Source: Halomonas sp. (lineage in GTDB: Bacteria > Pseudomonadota > Gammaproteobacteria > Pseudomonadales > Halomonadaceae). From it: DNA of 9,432 nt. The notes beneath the pieces were generated by a model, which saw only the letters and a list, made by a program, of their open reading frames with translations, was not told the DNA's origin and ran no database searches. Below are positions 1-6,421 of the stretch, in pieces. The DNA lies in NCBI GenBank assembly GCA_007116835.1, contig SKHS01000183.1, positions 1 through 9,432 of the forward strand, read 5' to 3'. The position numbers were made by a program, and so were the translations under genes. Numbering within the stretch: position 1 is the first letter of the stretch; each line of letters opens with the position of its first letter.

Positions 1-283
1 CGGCAACAGTAATCGTATAGTGACCTTCAGGGGAAGTAGGGGTGATCGCGCAGCCTGCATAGACGTAATGCCGCGAGTAACAGCGTTCAAGCTCGGCAGC
101 TGCCTGCAACAGGCCAGCATAAGCATCAGTGCGTAGAGAGCGCTCAATGTGGCGGGTGTAGCTGGGGTAGGCAATAGCCGCAATCACACTGATGATAGCC
201 ACGGTCACCAGCATGTCGATCAGCGTAAAACCGTGCTGGCAAGCCTCCTGGCGACCAGCACGGTAAGTAACAGGTGAAGGCAC
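1..283 (-). CDS. pilE: Type IV minor pilin, PilE-like (3' end beyond window)
   Basis: This is the first 94 codons of a type IV pilin-family protein; the rest lies before base 1. The GTG start at 281-283 was chosen because AGGAG (292-296) sits 8 bases upstream; a second GTG overlaps that Shine-Dalgarno and is too close. The protein has an 18-residue leader ending in Gly, the prepilin peptidase site G|FTLIDML, and a hydrophobic helix ending in AYPSY. It continues with a segment (AAAELERCYSRH) like the early globular part of Pseudomonas PilE. Pilins of this class are cleaved and N-methylated by PilD, held in the inner membrane, and in PilE's case help prime or form the pilus tip. Position 5 of the mature protein is Asp instead of the usual Glu. 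Lying directly after ispH, as pilE does in Pseudomonas, supports PilE rather than FimU or PilV. The family call is firm; the exact minor pilin is less so. Confidence 0.85.
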   Translation of the reverse strand, partial: MPSPVTYRAGRQEACQHGFTLIDMLVTVAIISVIAAIAYPSYTRHIERSLRTDAYAGLLQAAAELERCYSRHYVYAGCAITPTSPEGHYTITVA

Positions 284-291
284 TGAGCGCA

Positions 292-296
292 CTCCT
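292..296 (-). promoter_or_regulatory. Ribosome binding site of the pilin gene
   Basis: AGGAG on the minus strand, 8 bases before the GTG at 283. It decides the start codon, because no ATG is available in frame before the prepilin cleavage site. A private ribosome binding site and a 63-base gap after ispH suggest the pilin is translated independently of the upstream operon. Confidence 0.7.
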
Positions 297-346
297 GTAT
301 CAGTCAGCCCATACCTTCAGTATGTCGCAAACTCATACGCAATGCA

Positions 347-1336
347 TCAGCCGCTGACGATCACCTGTTCACGCAGTTCTTTCGGCATTGAAAAAGTAAT
401 GTTTTCCTCACGCCCCTGCAGCTCTATGGGCGCTTCTGCCCCTAGCGCCTGCAGTTTATCAATCACGCCTTTCACCAACACTTCCGGCGCGCTAGCACCC
501 GCTGTGACGCCAATACGGCTAACGCCCTCAAGCCATGCTGGCTCGATTTGATCTGCATTATCAATCAGGTACGCGGGCGTCCCCATACGCTCGGAAAGCT
601 CGCGCAAGCGGTTAGAGTTAGAGCTGTTGGGGCTACCAACAACCAGCACCAAGCCGCTGTCTGCCGCCAGCTCTCGCACTGCGTCCTGGCGGTTTTGAGT
701 GGCATAGCAAATATCGTTTTTGCGCGGCCCCTGGATCTCTGGGAATTTTTCACGCAGCGCGTCGATCACCTTGGCGGTGTCGTCCATCGAGAGCGTGGTT
801 TGGGTCACAAACGCTAGCGCTGAAGGATCATTGACCACCAGTTTGGCAACATCCTGCTCATCCTCGACCAAGTAGATCTGGCCACCGTGAGAGGGATCAT
901 AACGCCCCATGGTGCCTTCGACTTCCGGGTGGCCTTCATGACCAATTAAAATGCACTCCTGGCCACGCTTAGCGTAGCGCAGCACTTCCATATGCACTTT
1001 GGTCACCAGCGGGCAGGTAGCATCAAACACTTTGAGACCACGCTGTTCTGCATCTAACTGCACCGCCCGGGAAACGCCGTGAGCCGAGAAAATCACGATC
1101 ACATCGTCGGGCACTTCATGAAGCTCTTCAACGAACACCGCGCCCCGCTCACGCAGGGTTTCTACCACAAAGCGGTTATGAACCACCTCGTGACGCACGT
1201 AGATCGGCGGGCCGAAGACATCCAGCGCACGGTTAACAATGTCAATCGCGCGATCCACGCCAGCACAAAAACCACGCGGGTTCGCCAGCTTGATCTGTAC
1301 GGGTTGGGTTGGCTGAGATGACTCTGATGACTGCAT
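347..1336 (-). CDS. ispH: 4-hydroxy-3-methylbut-2-enyl diphosphate reductase IspH (LytB)
   Basis: Iron-sulfur enzyme of the last MEP-pathway step, reducing HMBPP to isopentenyl and dimethylallyl diphosphate in the cytoplasm. The chosen start gives 329 residues against 316 in E. coli; the extra length is an 11-residue polar N-terminus before the conserved ANPRGFCAGVDRA. The three cluster-binding cysteines are visible at about C24 (RGFCAG), C108 (DATCPLV) and C210 (DICYAT). Substrate-site motifs RHEVVHN, HEGHPEVEGT, TQTTLS and SNSNRL are intact. I chose the ATG at 1334-1336 because AAGG (1344-1347) lies 7 bases before it. An in-frame ATG 8 codons earlier (1360) has only a weak GAG nearby but cannot be excluded. 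It follows fkpB by 62 bases with no terminator between them, so it is probably the last housekeeping gene of the ribF operon. Confidence 0.97.
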   Translation of the reverse strand: MQSSESSQPTQPVQIKLANPRGFCAGVDRAIDIVNRALDVFGPPIYVRHEVVHNRFVVETLRERGAVFVEELHEVPDDVIVIFSAHGVSRAVQLDAEQRGLKVFDATCPLVTKVHMEVLRYAKRGQECILIGHEGHPEVEGTMGRYDPSHGGQIYLVEDEQDVAKLVVNDPSALAFVTQTTLSMDDTAKVIDALREKFPEIQGPRKNDICYATQNRQDAVRELAADSGLVLVVGSPNSSNSNRLRELSERMGTPAYLIDNADQIEPAWLEGVSRIGVTAGASAPEVLVKGVIDKLQALGAEAPIELQGREENITFSMPKELREQVIVSG

Positions 1337-1398
1337 AAAAGCGCCTTGATGCGACAGCATCGCTCAATAAATGAAAGCTAGATTTTGAAAGTCTGACG

Positions 1399-1842
1399 TT
1401 AGTGCTTGGTGATTGGTGTCACGTTCAACACATCGACTTCAAACGTTAGCGTACGACCCGCCAGAGGATGATTAAAATCAACTTCCACACGGTCTCCGTC
1501 AATGGTTTTGACCACGCCAGGCAATTCCGTTCCCGCTTTATCAGCAAATGACATCACCATGCCAATCTCTGGCTCTTCGTCACCAAAATCGGTGCGCTTG
1601 AGGGTTTGGATATTTTGCGGGTTATGCTGACCAAACGAGTGCTCAGGGGTAATCTGAAACGACCCACTCTGGCCAGATGCCATTCCTTTAATCGGGTGTT
1701 CAAAACCAGGCGGCAAGTTGCCATCGCCATACTGAAAGGTAGCAGGGGTTTTCTCTTTGGTGGAATCGACTACCGTGCCGTCTTCTAGCTTCAGCGTGAA
1801 GTGCAGGGTAATTTCCATTCCGTCATCGATCAGGTAGTCCAT
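1399..1842 (-). CDS. fkpB: FKBP-type peptidyl-prolyl cis-trans isomerase FkpB (SlpA)
   Basis: A 147-residue FKBP of the SlpA type (149 residues in E. coli), a cytoplasmic prolyl isomerase and chaperone. The order is: an N-terminal FKBP half (about 8-68, with LEDGTVVDST and the LPPGFEHPIKGM segment), an insert-in-flap domain (about 70-122) that in this family binds unfolded chains, and the closing FKBP strand with VDFNHPLAGRTL. The reading frame stays open to a GTG at 1890, but the ATG at 1840-1842 is preferred. GAGG (1849-1852) is 6 bases upstream, and the protein then begins as the family does. It sits 69 bases after lspA with no terminator, in the lspA-fkpB-ispH order widely conserved in gammaproteobacteria. 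No signal peptide is present, which fits a cytoplasmic protein rather than periplasmic FkpA. Confidence 0.96.
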   Translation of the reverse strand: MDYLIDDGMEITLHFTLKLEDGTVVDSTKEKTPATFQYGDGNLPPGFEHPIKGMASGQSGSFQITPEHSFGQHNPQNIQTLKRTDFGDEEPEIGMVMSFADKAGTELPGVVKTIDGDRVEVDFNHPLAGRTLTFEVDVLNVTPITKH

Positions 1843-1911
1843 AACGTTCCTCGCAGTCATATGCAAAAAGTCATGCCGGTAGTGTATCACCGCCCTTTCA
1901 TCGTGGTGCCA

Positions 1912-2445
1912 TTAGGCAGCTTTTTTGCGCCGCCGATCACCCATGACCGACTCCCAAATTAACCCCACTGCCCCCAGGGTAATGCCGATATCCGCGATAT
2001 TAAAGGCGGGGTAGTACCAACCAGCAACGTGAAACGATAAAAAGTCCACCACGTAGCCATGTACCAAACGGTCATACAAGTTACCCAGAGCGCCACCAAT
2101 AATTAACGGTAGCGCAACAGCTAAGAGCTTTTCATCCACCTTCAGTCGGGAGAGCCAGATGGTCAAGCCAATACTGGCACCCACGGCAACAATGGCAAAA
2201 AACCAGCGTTGCCAGCCTGGATGGCTGGCTAAAAAGCTAAACGCAGCGCCGGGGTTATGTAGCAGCGTCAGATTGAAAAACGGCAGCACTTCCACAGGCT
2301 GGGCGTAGTTCAAAAAATGGCTAGCCATGTACTTGGTCAGCAAATCCAGCACGATGACGACTACCGCCAGCCACAGCCAGCGCAGCGGCCGCCGCATGGG
2401 CGGCCGCTGGTGTGGATCGTGGGTAGTTGACGCAGTGCTAGGCAT
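1912..2445 (-). CDS. lspA: Lipoprotein signal peptidase (signal peptidase II)
   Basis: Inner-membrane aspartyl protease that removes the signal peptide of prolipoproteins after diacylglyceryl transfer. With the chosen start it has 177 residues (E. coli 164). Four hydrophobic segments are visible at about 21-38, 81-98, 106-122 and 150-167. The family boxes are present: HNPGAAFS (63-70), GNLYDR with catalytic D125, and FNIAD with catalytic D152; the C-terminus is basic (RRRKK). The ATG at 2443-2445 overlaps the ileS stop by 8 bases and has only a weak GAGA upstream, so translational coupling to ileS is likely. An alternative ATG at 2395-2397 would give 161 residues. That start has no Shine-Dalgarno and lies in the loop of an 11-bp GC-rich inverted repeat, so I judge it less likely. 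Confidence 0.96.
   Translation of the reverse strand: MPSTASTTHDPHQRPPMRRPLRWLWLAVVVIVLDLLTKYMASHFLNYAQPVEVLPFFNLTLLHNPGAAFSFLASHPGWQRWFFAIVAVGASIGLTIWLSRLKVDEKLLAVALPLIIGGALGNLYDRLVHGYVVDFLSFHVAGWYYPAFNIADIGITLGAVGLIWESVMGDRRRKKAA
2383..2409. repeat. Perfect 11-bp GC-rich inverted repeat inside the start of lspA
   Basis: Arms CAGCGGCCGCC (2383-2393) and GGCGGCCGCTG (2399-2409) are perfect reverse complements around a 5-base centre, GCATG. Each arm contains the octamer GCGGCCGC. In the lspA mRNA this would form a very stable hairpin at about codons 13-21, with an in-frame AUG (2395-2397) in its loop. There is no T run on either side, so it is not an intrinsic terminator. Confidence 0.8.
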
Positions 2446-5269
2446 AGTAGCGAATCTCGCCGCTGCCTTTAGGCAGGTTACTAATACAGCGACCACACAG
2501 ATCCGGATGCTCAGCATGGGTGCCGACATCGGCACGGTGATGCCAACAGCGTTCGCACTTCTGGTGTTCGCTTCCGCTAACCGCCACTTTCAGGCCATCA
2601 AGCTCGGTGCTTTCCGCGTTCGCGCCATCAGCAAGCGGTGCTAAATGCACTTCACTGGTAAGCATAACAAAGCGCAGCTCGTCGCCCAGCTTGGCAAGCG
2701 TGGCATTCAGTTCATCGCTGACATAAAGCGTGACTTCCGCCGCTAGGCTACCTTTGATGACTTTGGCATTACGCGCATCTTCCAGGCACTTGTTCACCGA
2801 GTGCTTCACTTCCAGTACGTGTTCCCAGAAGGCACGGCCTAACTCAGCACCCTCATCTAAGGTTCCAAGCCCAGTGTAGTAAGTTTCGAGCAGGACGCTG
2901 TCGCCACGCTCACCAGGAATGTGCTCGTAAATCTCTTCAGCGGTAAACGACAGAATCGGTGCAACCCAGCGGCTCAGCGCTTCGACCACATGATAAAGCG
3001 CCGTTTGCGCGCTGCGGCGGGCCAATGAATCTGTTTGGGTGGTGTACTGGCGGTCTTTGATGACATCCAGGTAGAAACCACCTAATTCACGTGCGCAGAA
3101 ACCATGCACCTGCTGGTAAACATCCAGGAAACGGTACTCTTCATAGGCTTTTTCGATACGCCCTTGTAGCTGTGCCGCGCGGTCGACCACCCACTGATCC
3201 AGCGCCAACATATCACCAAAGGCCACCTGGTCTTTGGCCGGATCAAAGCCACTCAAGTTGGAAAGCAAAAAGCGTGCGGTGTTACGGATACGACGATACA
3301 CATCGGCGGTGCGCTTCAAGATTTCATCAGACACCGCCATTTCACCGGAGTAGTCGGTCGAGGCAGTCCACAGGCGTAAAATATCCGCCCCTAGCTTATC
3401 CATCACGGTTTGCGGTGCAACCACATTGCCGATGGATTTCGACATTTTGCGGCCCTGGGCATCGACCGTGAAGCCATGGGTCAGCAGCTGACGGTACGGC
3501 GCATGACCGTCGATCGCTGAGCCGGTCAGTAGCGACGAATGGAACCAGCCACGGTGCTGATCCGAACCTTCCAGGTACAGGTCAGCACGCGGGCCGCTTT
3601 CATGGCCATGGGGGTGCGAACCGCGCAGTACATGACGGTGCGTGGTACCGGAGTCAAACCAGACGTCCAAGGTATCGGTGACTTTGTCGTACTCAGCCGC
3701 TTCAGCGCCTAAAAGCTCTGCAGGGTCGAGCTTAAACCACGCCTCGATACCATCTTGCTCGACGCGCTTAGCCGCCTCTTCCATTAGCTTAACCGTGTTC
3801 GGGTGCAGCTCGCCGGTTTGCTTATGCAGGAAGAATGGAATCGGCACGCCCCAGTTACGCTGGCGAGAGATACACCAGTCCGGGCGATTAGCGATCATGC
3901 TATGCAAGCGCGCCTGCCCCCATGCGGGGGTAAACTCGGTGGCTTCAATGCCTTCCAGTGCCCGTTCGCGCAGGGTTTTGCCGTCCTTGCCTTTGATATC
4001 CATGCCCACAAACCACTGAGCCGTGGCGCGGTAAATCACCGGTGACTTATGCCGCCAGCAGTGCATGTAGCTGTGCTTGATAGGCGTATGCGCCATCAGC
4101 GCGTTCACTTCGCGCAGCTTCTCAACGATATGTGGGTTGGCTTTCCAGATCATCTGGCCGCCGAAGAACGGCAGGTCATCGGCGTAAACACCATTACCCT
4201 GCACTGGGTTGAGCATGTCATCAAAGCTCATACCATGTTCACGGCAGGTGATAAAGTCATCCATGCCGTAGGACGGCGCGGAGTGAACGATGCCCGTGCT
4301 GCCCACTTCAGATTCAACGTAGTCCGCTAGATATACCGGCGAAAGACGATCGTAGAACGGGTGACGGAAATTAATCAGGTCCAGCGCTTTACCTTGGGCA
4401 GTAGCCATCACGCTACCGGTTAGCCCAAAGCGCTCTAAACAGCTTTCCACCAGCTCTTCTGCGAGCAGCAGCAGGCGTTCGCCGGTATCCACCAGCGCGT
4501 AGGTAAACTCAGGGTGAACGTTAAGCGCTTGGTTGGCGGGAATTGTCCAGGGCGTGGTGGTCCAGATCACCACTGCTGCTGGCTTGGGCAATTCGCTAAG
4601 GCCAAAGGCCGCGGCTAGTTTGTCGGCATCTTCTACCGGAAACGCGACATCAATGGCATCAGATTTTTTGTCAGCGTACTCAACTTCAGCCTCTGCCAGC
4701 GCCGAGCCACAATCAAAGCACCAGTTAACCGGCTTTAAGCCTTTGAACACGTAGCCCGCATCAACCATATCGGCCAGCGCGCGGATTTCCCCCGCCTCGT
4801 TGGCGTAGTCCATCGAGCGATACGGATGATCCCAGTCACCGATAATACCCAAACGCACAAAATCGACCAGCTGGGTTTCAATCTGCGCACCAGCGTACTC
4901 ACGGCATAACTCGCGGGCTTTATCGGCGGCCAAATGTTTACCGTGGGTAGTTTCTACCTTGTGCTCAATAGGCAGGCCGTGACAATCCCAGCCAGGTACG
5001 TAAGGTGCATCGAAACCCGCCAGATTTTTCGACTTAACAATAATATCTTTAAGGATTTTATTAACGGCGTGACCAATATGGATGCTGCCGTTGGCGTAGG
5101 GAGGGCCATCGTGCAACACAAACAGCGGCGCGCCCGCGCGGGTGTCGCGCAAGCGCTGGTACAGGTTCATATCCTGCCATTTTGAAACGCGCCCTGGTTC
5201 CTGCTTCGGCAGCATGCCGCGCATGGGAAAGTCGGTTTCTGGCAAGTTTAGCGTGTGCTTATAATCCAT
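2438..5269 (-). CDS. ileS: Isoleucyl-tRNA synthetase
   Basis: Class I aminoacyl-tRNA synthetase charging tRNA-Ile with isoleucine, with an editing (CP1) domain that hydrolyses Val-tRNA-Ile. It has 943 residues (E. coli 938). Visible signatures: HIGH at 64-67 within PPYANGSIHIGH, WTTTPWT at the start of the editing region, HSAPSYGMDDF in the editing site, WCISRQRNWGVP, the KMSKS loop at about 608-612, and a C-terminal zinc-binding tail with CERCW and CGRC pairs. The SAPxYG form of the editing motif recalls the Pseudomonas branch rather than E. coli (APGHGPDDY). I chose the ATG at 5267-5269 because MDYKHTLNLPETDFPMRG matches the family N-terminus. Its Shine-Dalgarno is poor, and it lies 7 bases after the ribF stop, which suggests coupled translation. 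The frame stays open upstream into ribF, but those residues are not family-like. Confidence 0.98.
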   Translation of the reverse strand: MDYKHTLNLPETDFPMRGMLPKQEPGRVSKWQDMNLYQRLRDTRAGAPLFVLHDGPPYANGSIHIGHAVNKILKDIIVKSKNLAGFDAPYVPGWDCHGLPIEHKVETTHGKHLAADKARELCREYAGAQIETQLVDFVRLGIIGDWDHPYRSMDYANEAGEIRALADMVDAGYVFKGLKPVNWCFDCGSALAEAEVEYADKKSDAIDVAFPVEDADKLAAAFGLSELPKPAAVVIWTTTPWTIPANQALNVHPEFTYALVDTGERLLLLAEELVESCLERFGLTGSVMATAQGKALDLINFRHPFYDRLSPVYLADYVESEVGSTGIVHSAPSYGMDDFITCREHGMSFDDMLNPVQGNGVYADDLPFFGGQMIWKANPHIVEKLREVNALMAHTPIKHSYMHCWRHKSPVIYRATAQWFVGMDIKGKDGKTLRERALEGIEATEFTPAWGQARLHSMIANRPDWCISRQRNWGVPIPFFLHKQTGELHPNTVKLMEEAAKRVEQDGIEAWFKLDPAELLGAEAAEYDKVTDTLDVWFDSGTTHRHVLRGSHPHGHESGPRADLYLEGSDQHRGWFHSSLLTGSAIDGHAPYRQLLTHGFTVDAQGRKMSKSIGNVVAPQTVMDKLGADILRLWTASTDYSGEMAVSDEILKRTADVYRRIRNTARFLLSNLSGFDPAKDQVAFGDMLALDQWVVDRAAQLQGRIEKAYEEYRFLDVYQQVHGFCARELGGFYLDVIKDRQYTTQTDSLARRSAQTALYHVVEALSRWVAPILSFTAEEIYEHIPGERGDSVLLETYYTGLGTLDEGAELGRAFWEHVLEVKHSVNKCLEDARNAKVIKGSLAAEVTLYVSDELNATLAKLGDELRFVMLTSEVHLAPLADGANAESTELDGLKVAVSGSEHQKCERCWHHRADVGTHAEHPDLCGRCISNLPKGSGEIRYYA

Positions 5270-5276
5270 AGTCCGG

Positions 5277-6314
5277 TCAGCCGTCGTTAGCATCGGCGGC
5301 GTCATCCGCCGAAGAGAAATCAGAAGAAGCGGTCTCACGCCCAAGCGGGGCCGAGGCCAGCGGAAGAGCATTCATGCAGCCAGCATCCGCGGCCGCGAAA
5401 TAACGTCGCGCCCTGGCCTGGTCGTGTTCAATTTGCGTTTTCAGCGCATCAAAATCGTCAAACTTCACCTCCCCGCGAAGCCGTGCGCAGGGGTAAACCG
5501 TCAGCCGCTGACCATAAAGGTCGCCTGAAAATTCCAATAGATGAACTTCCAGCGTGGGCCGTTCAGACCCCACGGTAGGCCGAAAGCCGACATTTGCCAC
5601 CGCGGGGTAACGCTGTCCATTAGCCAGTTCGGCCACCACGGCAAACACACCGCGCAGCGTTAATGGCTGGGGCAACAGCGGCAGGTTGGCGGTGGGCACA
5701 CCAATGGTGCGCCCTAGCTGCTGGTCGCGTACCACACGGCCATGCAACGAATAGGGCCGACCTAGCAGGCGCGCCGCGACCTCGAAATTACCGCTAGCTA
5801 GCAAGGTGCGTACCCGCGTGCTAGATACCCGCTCATCATCCACTTTGAAAGTACGCGTATGCTCTACGCCAAAGTGGTGATTGCGCCCAACGATCTCCAG
5901 CAGATTGAAGTCACCTCGGCGGTCGCAGCCAAAGCGAAAATCATCCCCCACGACCAGATGCTTCACGCCCAAGCCTTCAATCAGCACCTGGTCAATAAAC
6001 TCACGCCCGGTCAAGCTACGCAACGCATCGTTAAAGGGCAGGCACAGCACCTGCTCGGCACCATGGTCGCGCAGCAGACGCACCTTCTCGCGCAGGCGGG
6101 TTAGCCTAGGCGGCGCTTGGTCACCGGCAAAAAACTCCCGCGGCTGAGGTTCAAACACCACCACGGTCAACGGCACGCCCAGGCGCGCTGAATGCTCGCG
6201 ACACTGTTCCAGGATAGCCTGATGGCCGCGATGCACCCCATCGAAATTACCAATGGTGGCAACGCAGCCACGATGCGCCGCTGTCAGATTGTGCAGACCT
6301 CGTATGACGTGCAT
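5277..6314 (-). CDS. ribF: Bifunctional riboflavin kinase / FMN adenylyltransferase
   Basis: Converts riboflavin to FMN and then FAD. It has 345 residues (E. coli 313). The N-terminal nucleotidyltransferase domain carries GNFDGVHRGH (22-31), VVGDDFRFG (121-129) and SSTRVR (164-169). The C-terminal riboflavin kinase domain (about 185-308) carries GVPTAN (205-210), RGVFAV and VANVGFRPTVG. After about residue 310 comes a tail of roughly 35 residues rich in Ala, Ser and Asp that is absent from the E. coli enzyme and ends just before ileS. ATG at 6312-6314 with GAGG 4 bases upstream, a short spacing. A consensus -10 box about 60 bases upstream makes this the probable first gene of the ribF-ileS-lspA-fkpB-ispH operon. 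Confidence 0.97.
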   Translation of the reverse strand: MHVIRGLHNLTAAHRGCVATIGNFDGVHRGHQAILEQCREHSARLGVPLTVVVFEPQPREFFAGDQAPPRLTRLREKVRLLRDHGAEQVLCLPFNDALRSLTGREFIDQVLIEGLGVKHLVVGDDFRFGCDRRGDFNLLEIVGRNHHFGVEHTRTFKVDDERVSSTRVRTLLASGNFEVAARLLGRPYSLHGRVVRDQQLGRTIGVPTANLPLLPQPLTLRGVFAVVAELANGQRYPAVANVGFRPTVGSERPTLEVHLLEFSGDLYGQRLTVYPCARLRGEVKFDDFDALKTQIEHDQARARRYFAAADAGCMNALPLASAPLGRETASSDFSSADDAADANDG

Positions 6315-6322
6315 GGCACCTC

Positions 6323-6365
6323 TTTTTTTAAAAGCCTTTTTTAAAAGCGTTTGCCGTCTAAAAGC
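6323..6365 (-). repeat. Short A/T-rich direct repeats in the ribF leader
   Basis: Read on the minus strand, GCTTTTAAAAAA occurs twice in a row (about 6337-6348 and 6323-6335), and a shorter GCTTTTAG lies just before (6358-6365). The copies differ in the length of their A runs (6 and 7). They lie between the predicted transcription start and the ribF Shine-Dalgarno, so they would be in the 5' leader. TTTTAAAA is self-complementary, so weak alternative pairings are possible. The function is unknown. Confidence 0.6.
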
Positions 6366-6370
6366 ATTTG

Positions 6371-6376
6371 ATTATA
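6371..6376 (-). promoter_or_regulatory. Predicted sigma-70 -10 box of the ribF operon
   Basis: TATAAT, a perfect -10 hexamer, reads on the minus strand in the 107-base gap between murJ and ribF. The matching -35 region is poor: CTGCAC at 17 bases spacing is a weak fit. The base pattern before the -10 (CGT) keeps only the G of an extended -10. The predicted start would be near 6364, leaving a leader of about 50 bases before the ribF ATG. It is the best promoter candidate for the operon. Confidence 0.5.
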
Positions 6377-6398
6377 ACGAACGCGCTGTTCAGGTGCA

Positions 6399-6417
6399 GG
6401 TGAAGATTACCTTCGCC
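6399..6417. repeat. Imperfect inverted repeat upstream of the ribF promoter
   Basis: GGTGAAG (6399-6405) and CTTCGCC (6411-6417) pair over 7 positions with one mismatch around a 5-base centre. It lies 4 bases beyond the murJ stop and just upstream of the predicted ribF promoter. There is no T run on the minus strand, so it is not a standard terminator for murJ. It could be an operator or chance. Confidence 0.35.
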
Positions 6418-6421
6418 CTGA

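Noticed and set aside
310..324. 5-bp hairpin CATAC/GTATG between ispH and the pilin gene
   Set aside because: Short A/T-containing stem with no T run on either strand. Too weak to call a terminator, and likely chance.
3091..3471. Plus-strand open frames opposite ileS, including 3091-3471, 3642-4019 and 4049-4330
   Set aside because: They are antisense to a fully conserved ileS, have no protein-family features, and are typical shadow frames of a moderately GC-rich gene.
5388..5397. 10-bp perfect palindrome CGCGGCCGCG in ribF
   Set aside because: It lies in GC-rich coding sequence for alanine-rich residues, has no loop for a hairpin, and nothing nearby suggests a binding site.
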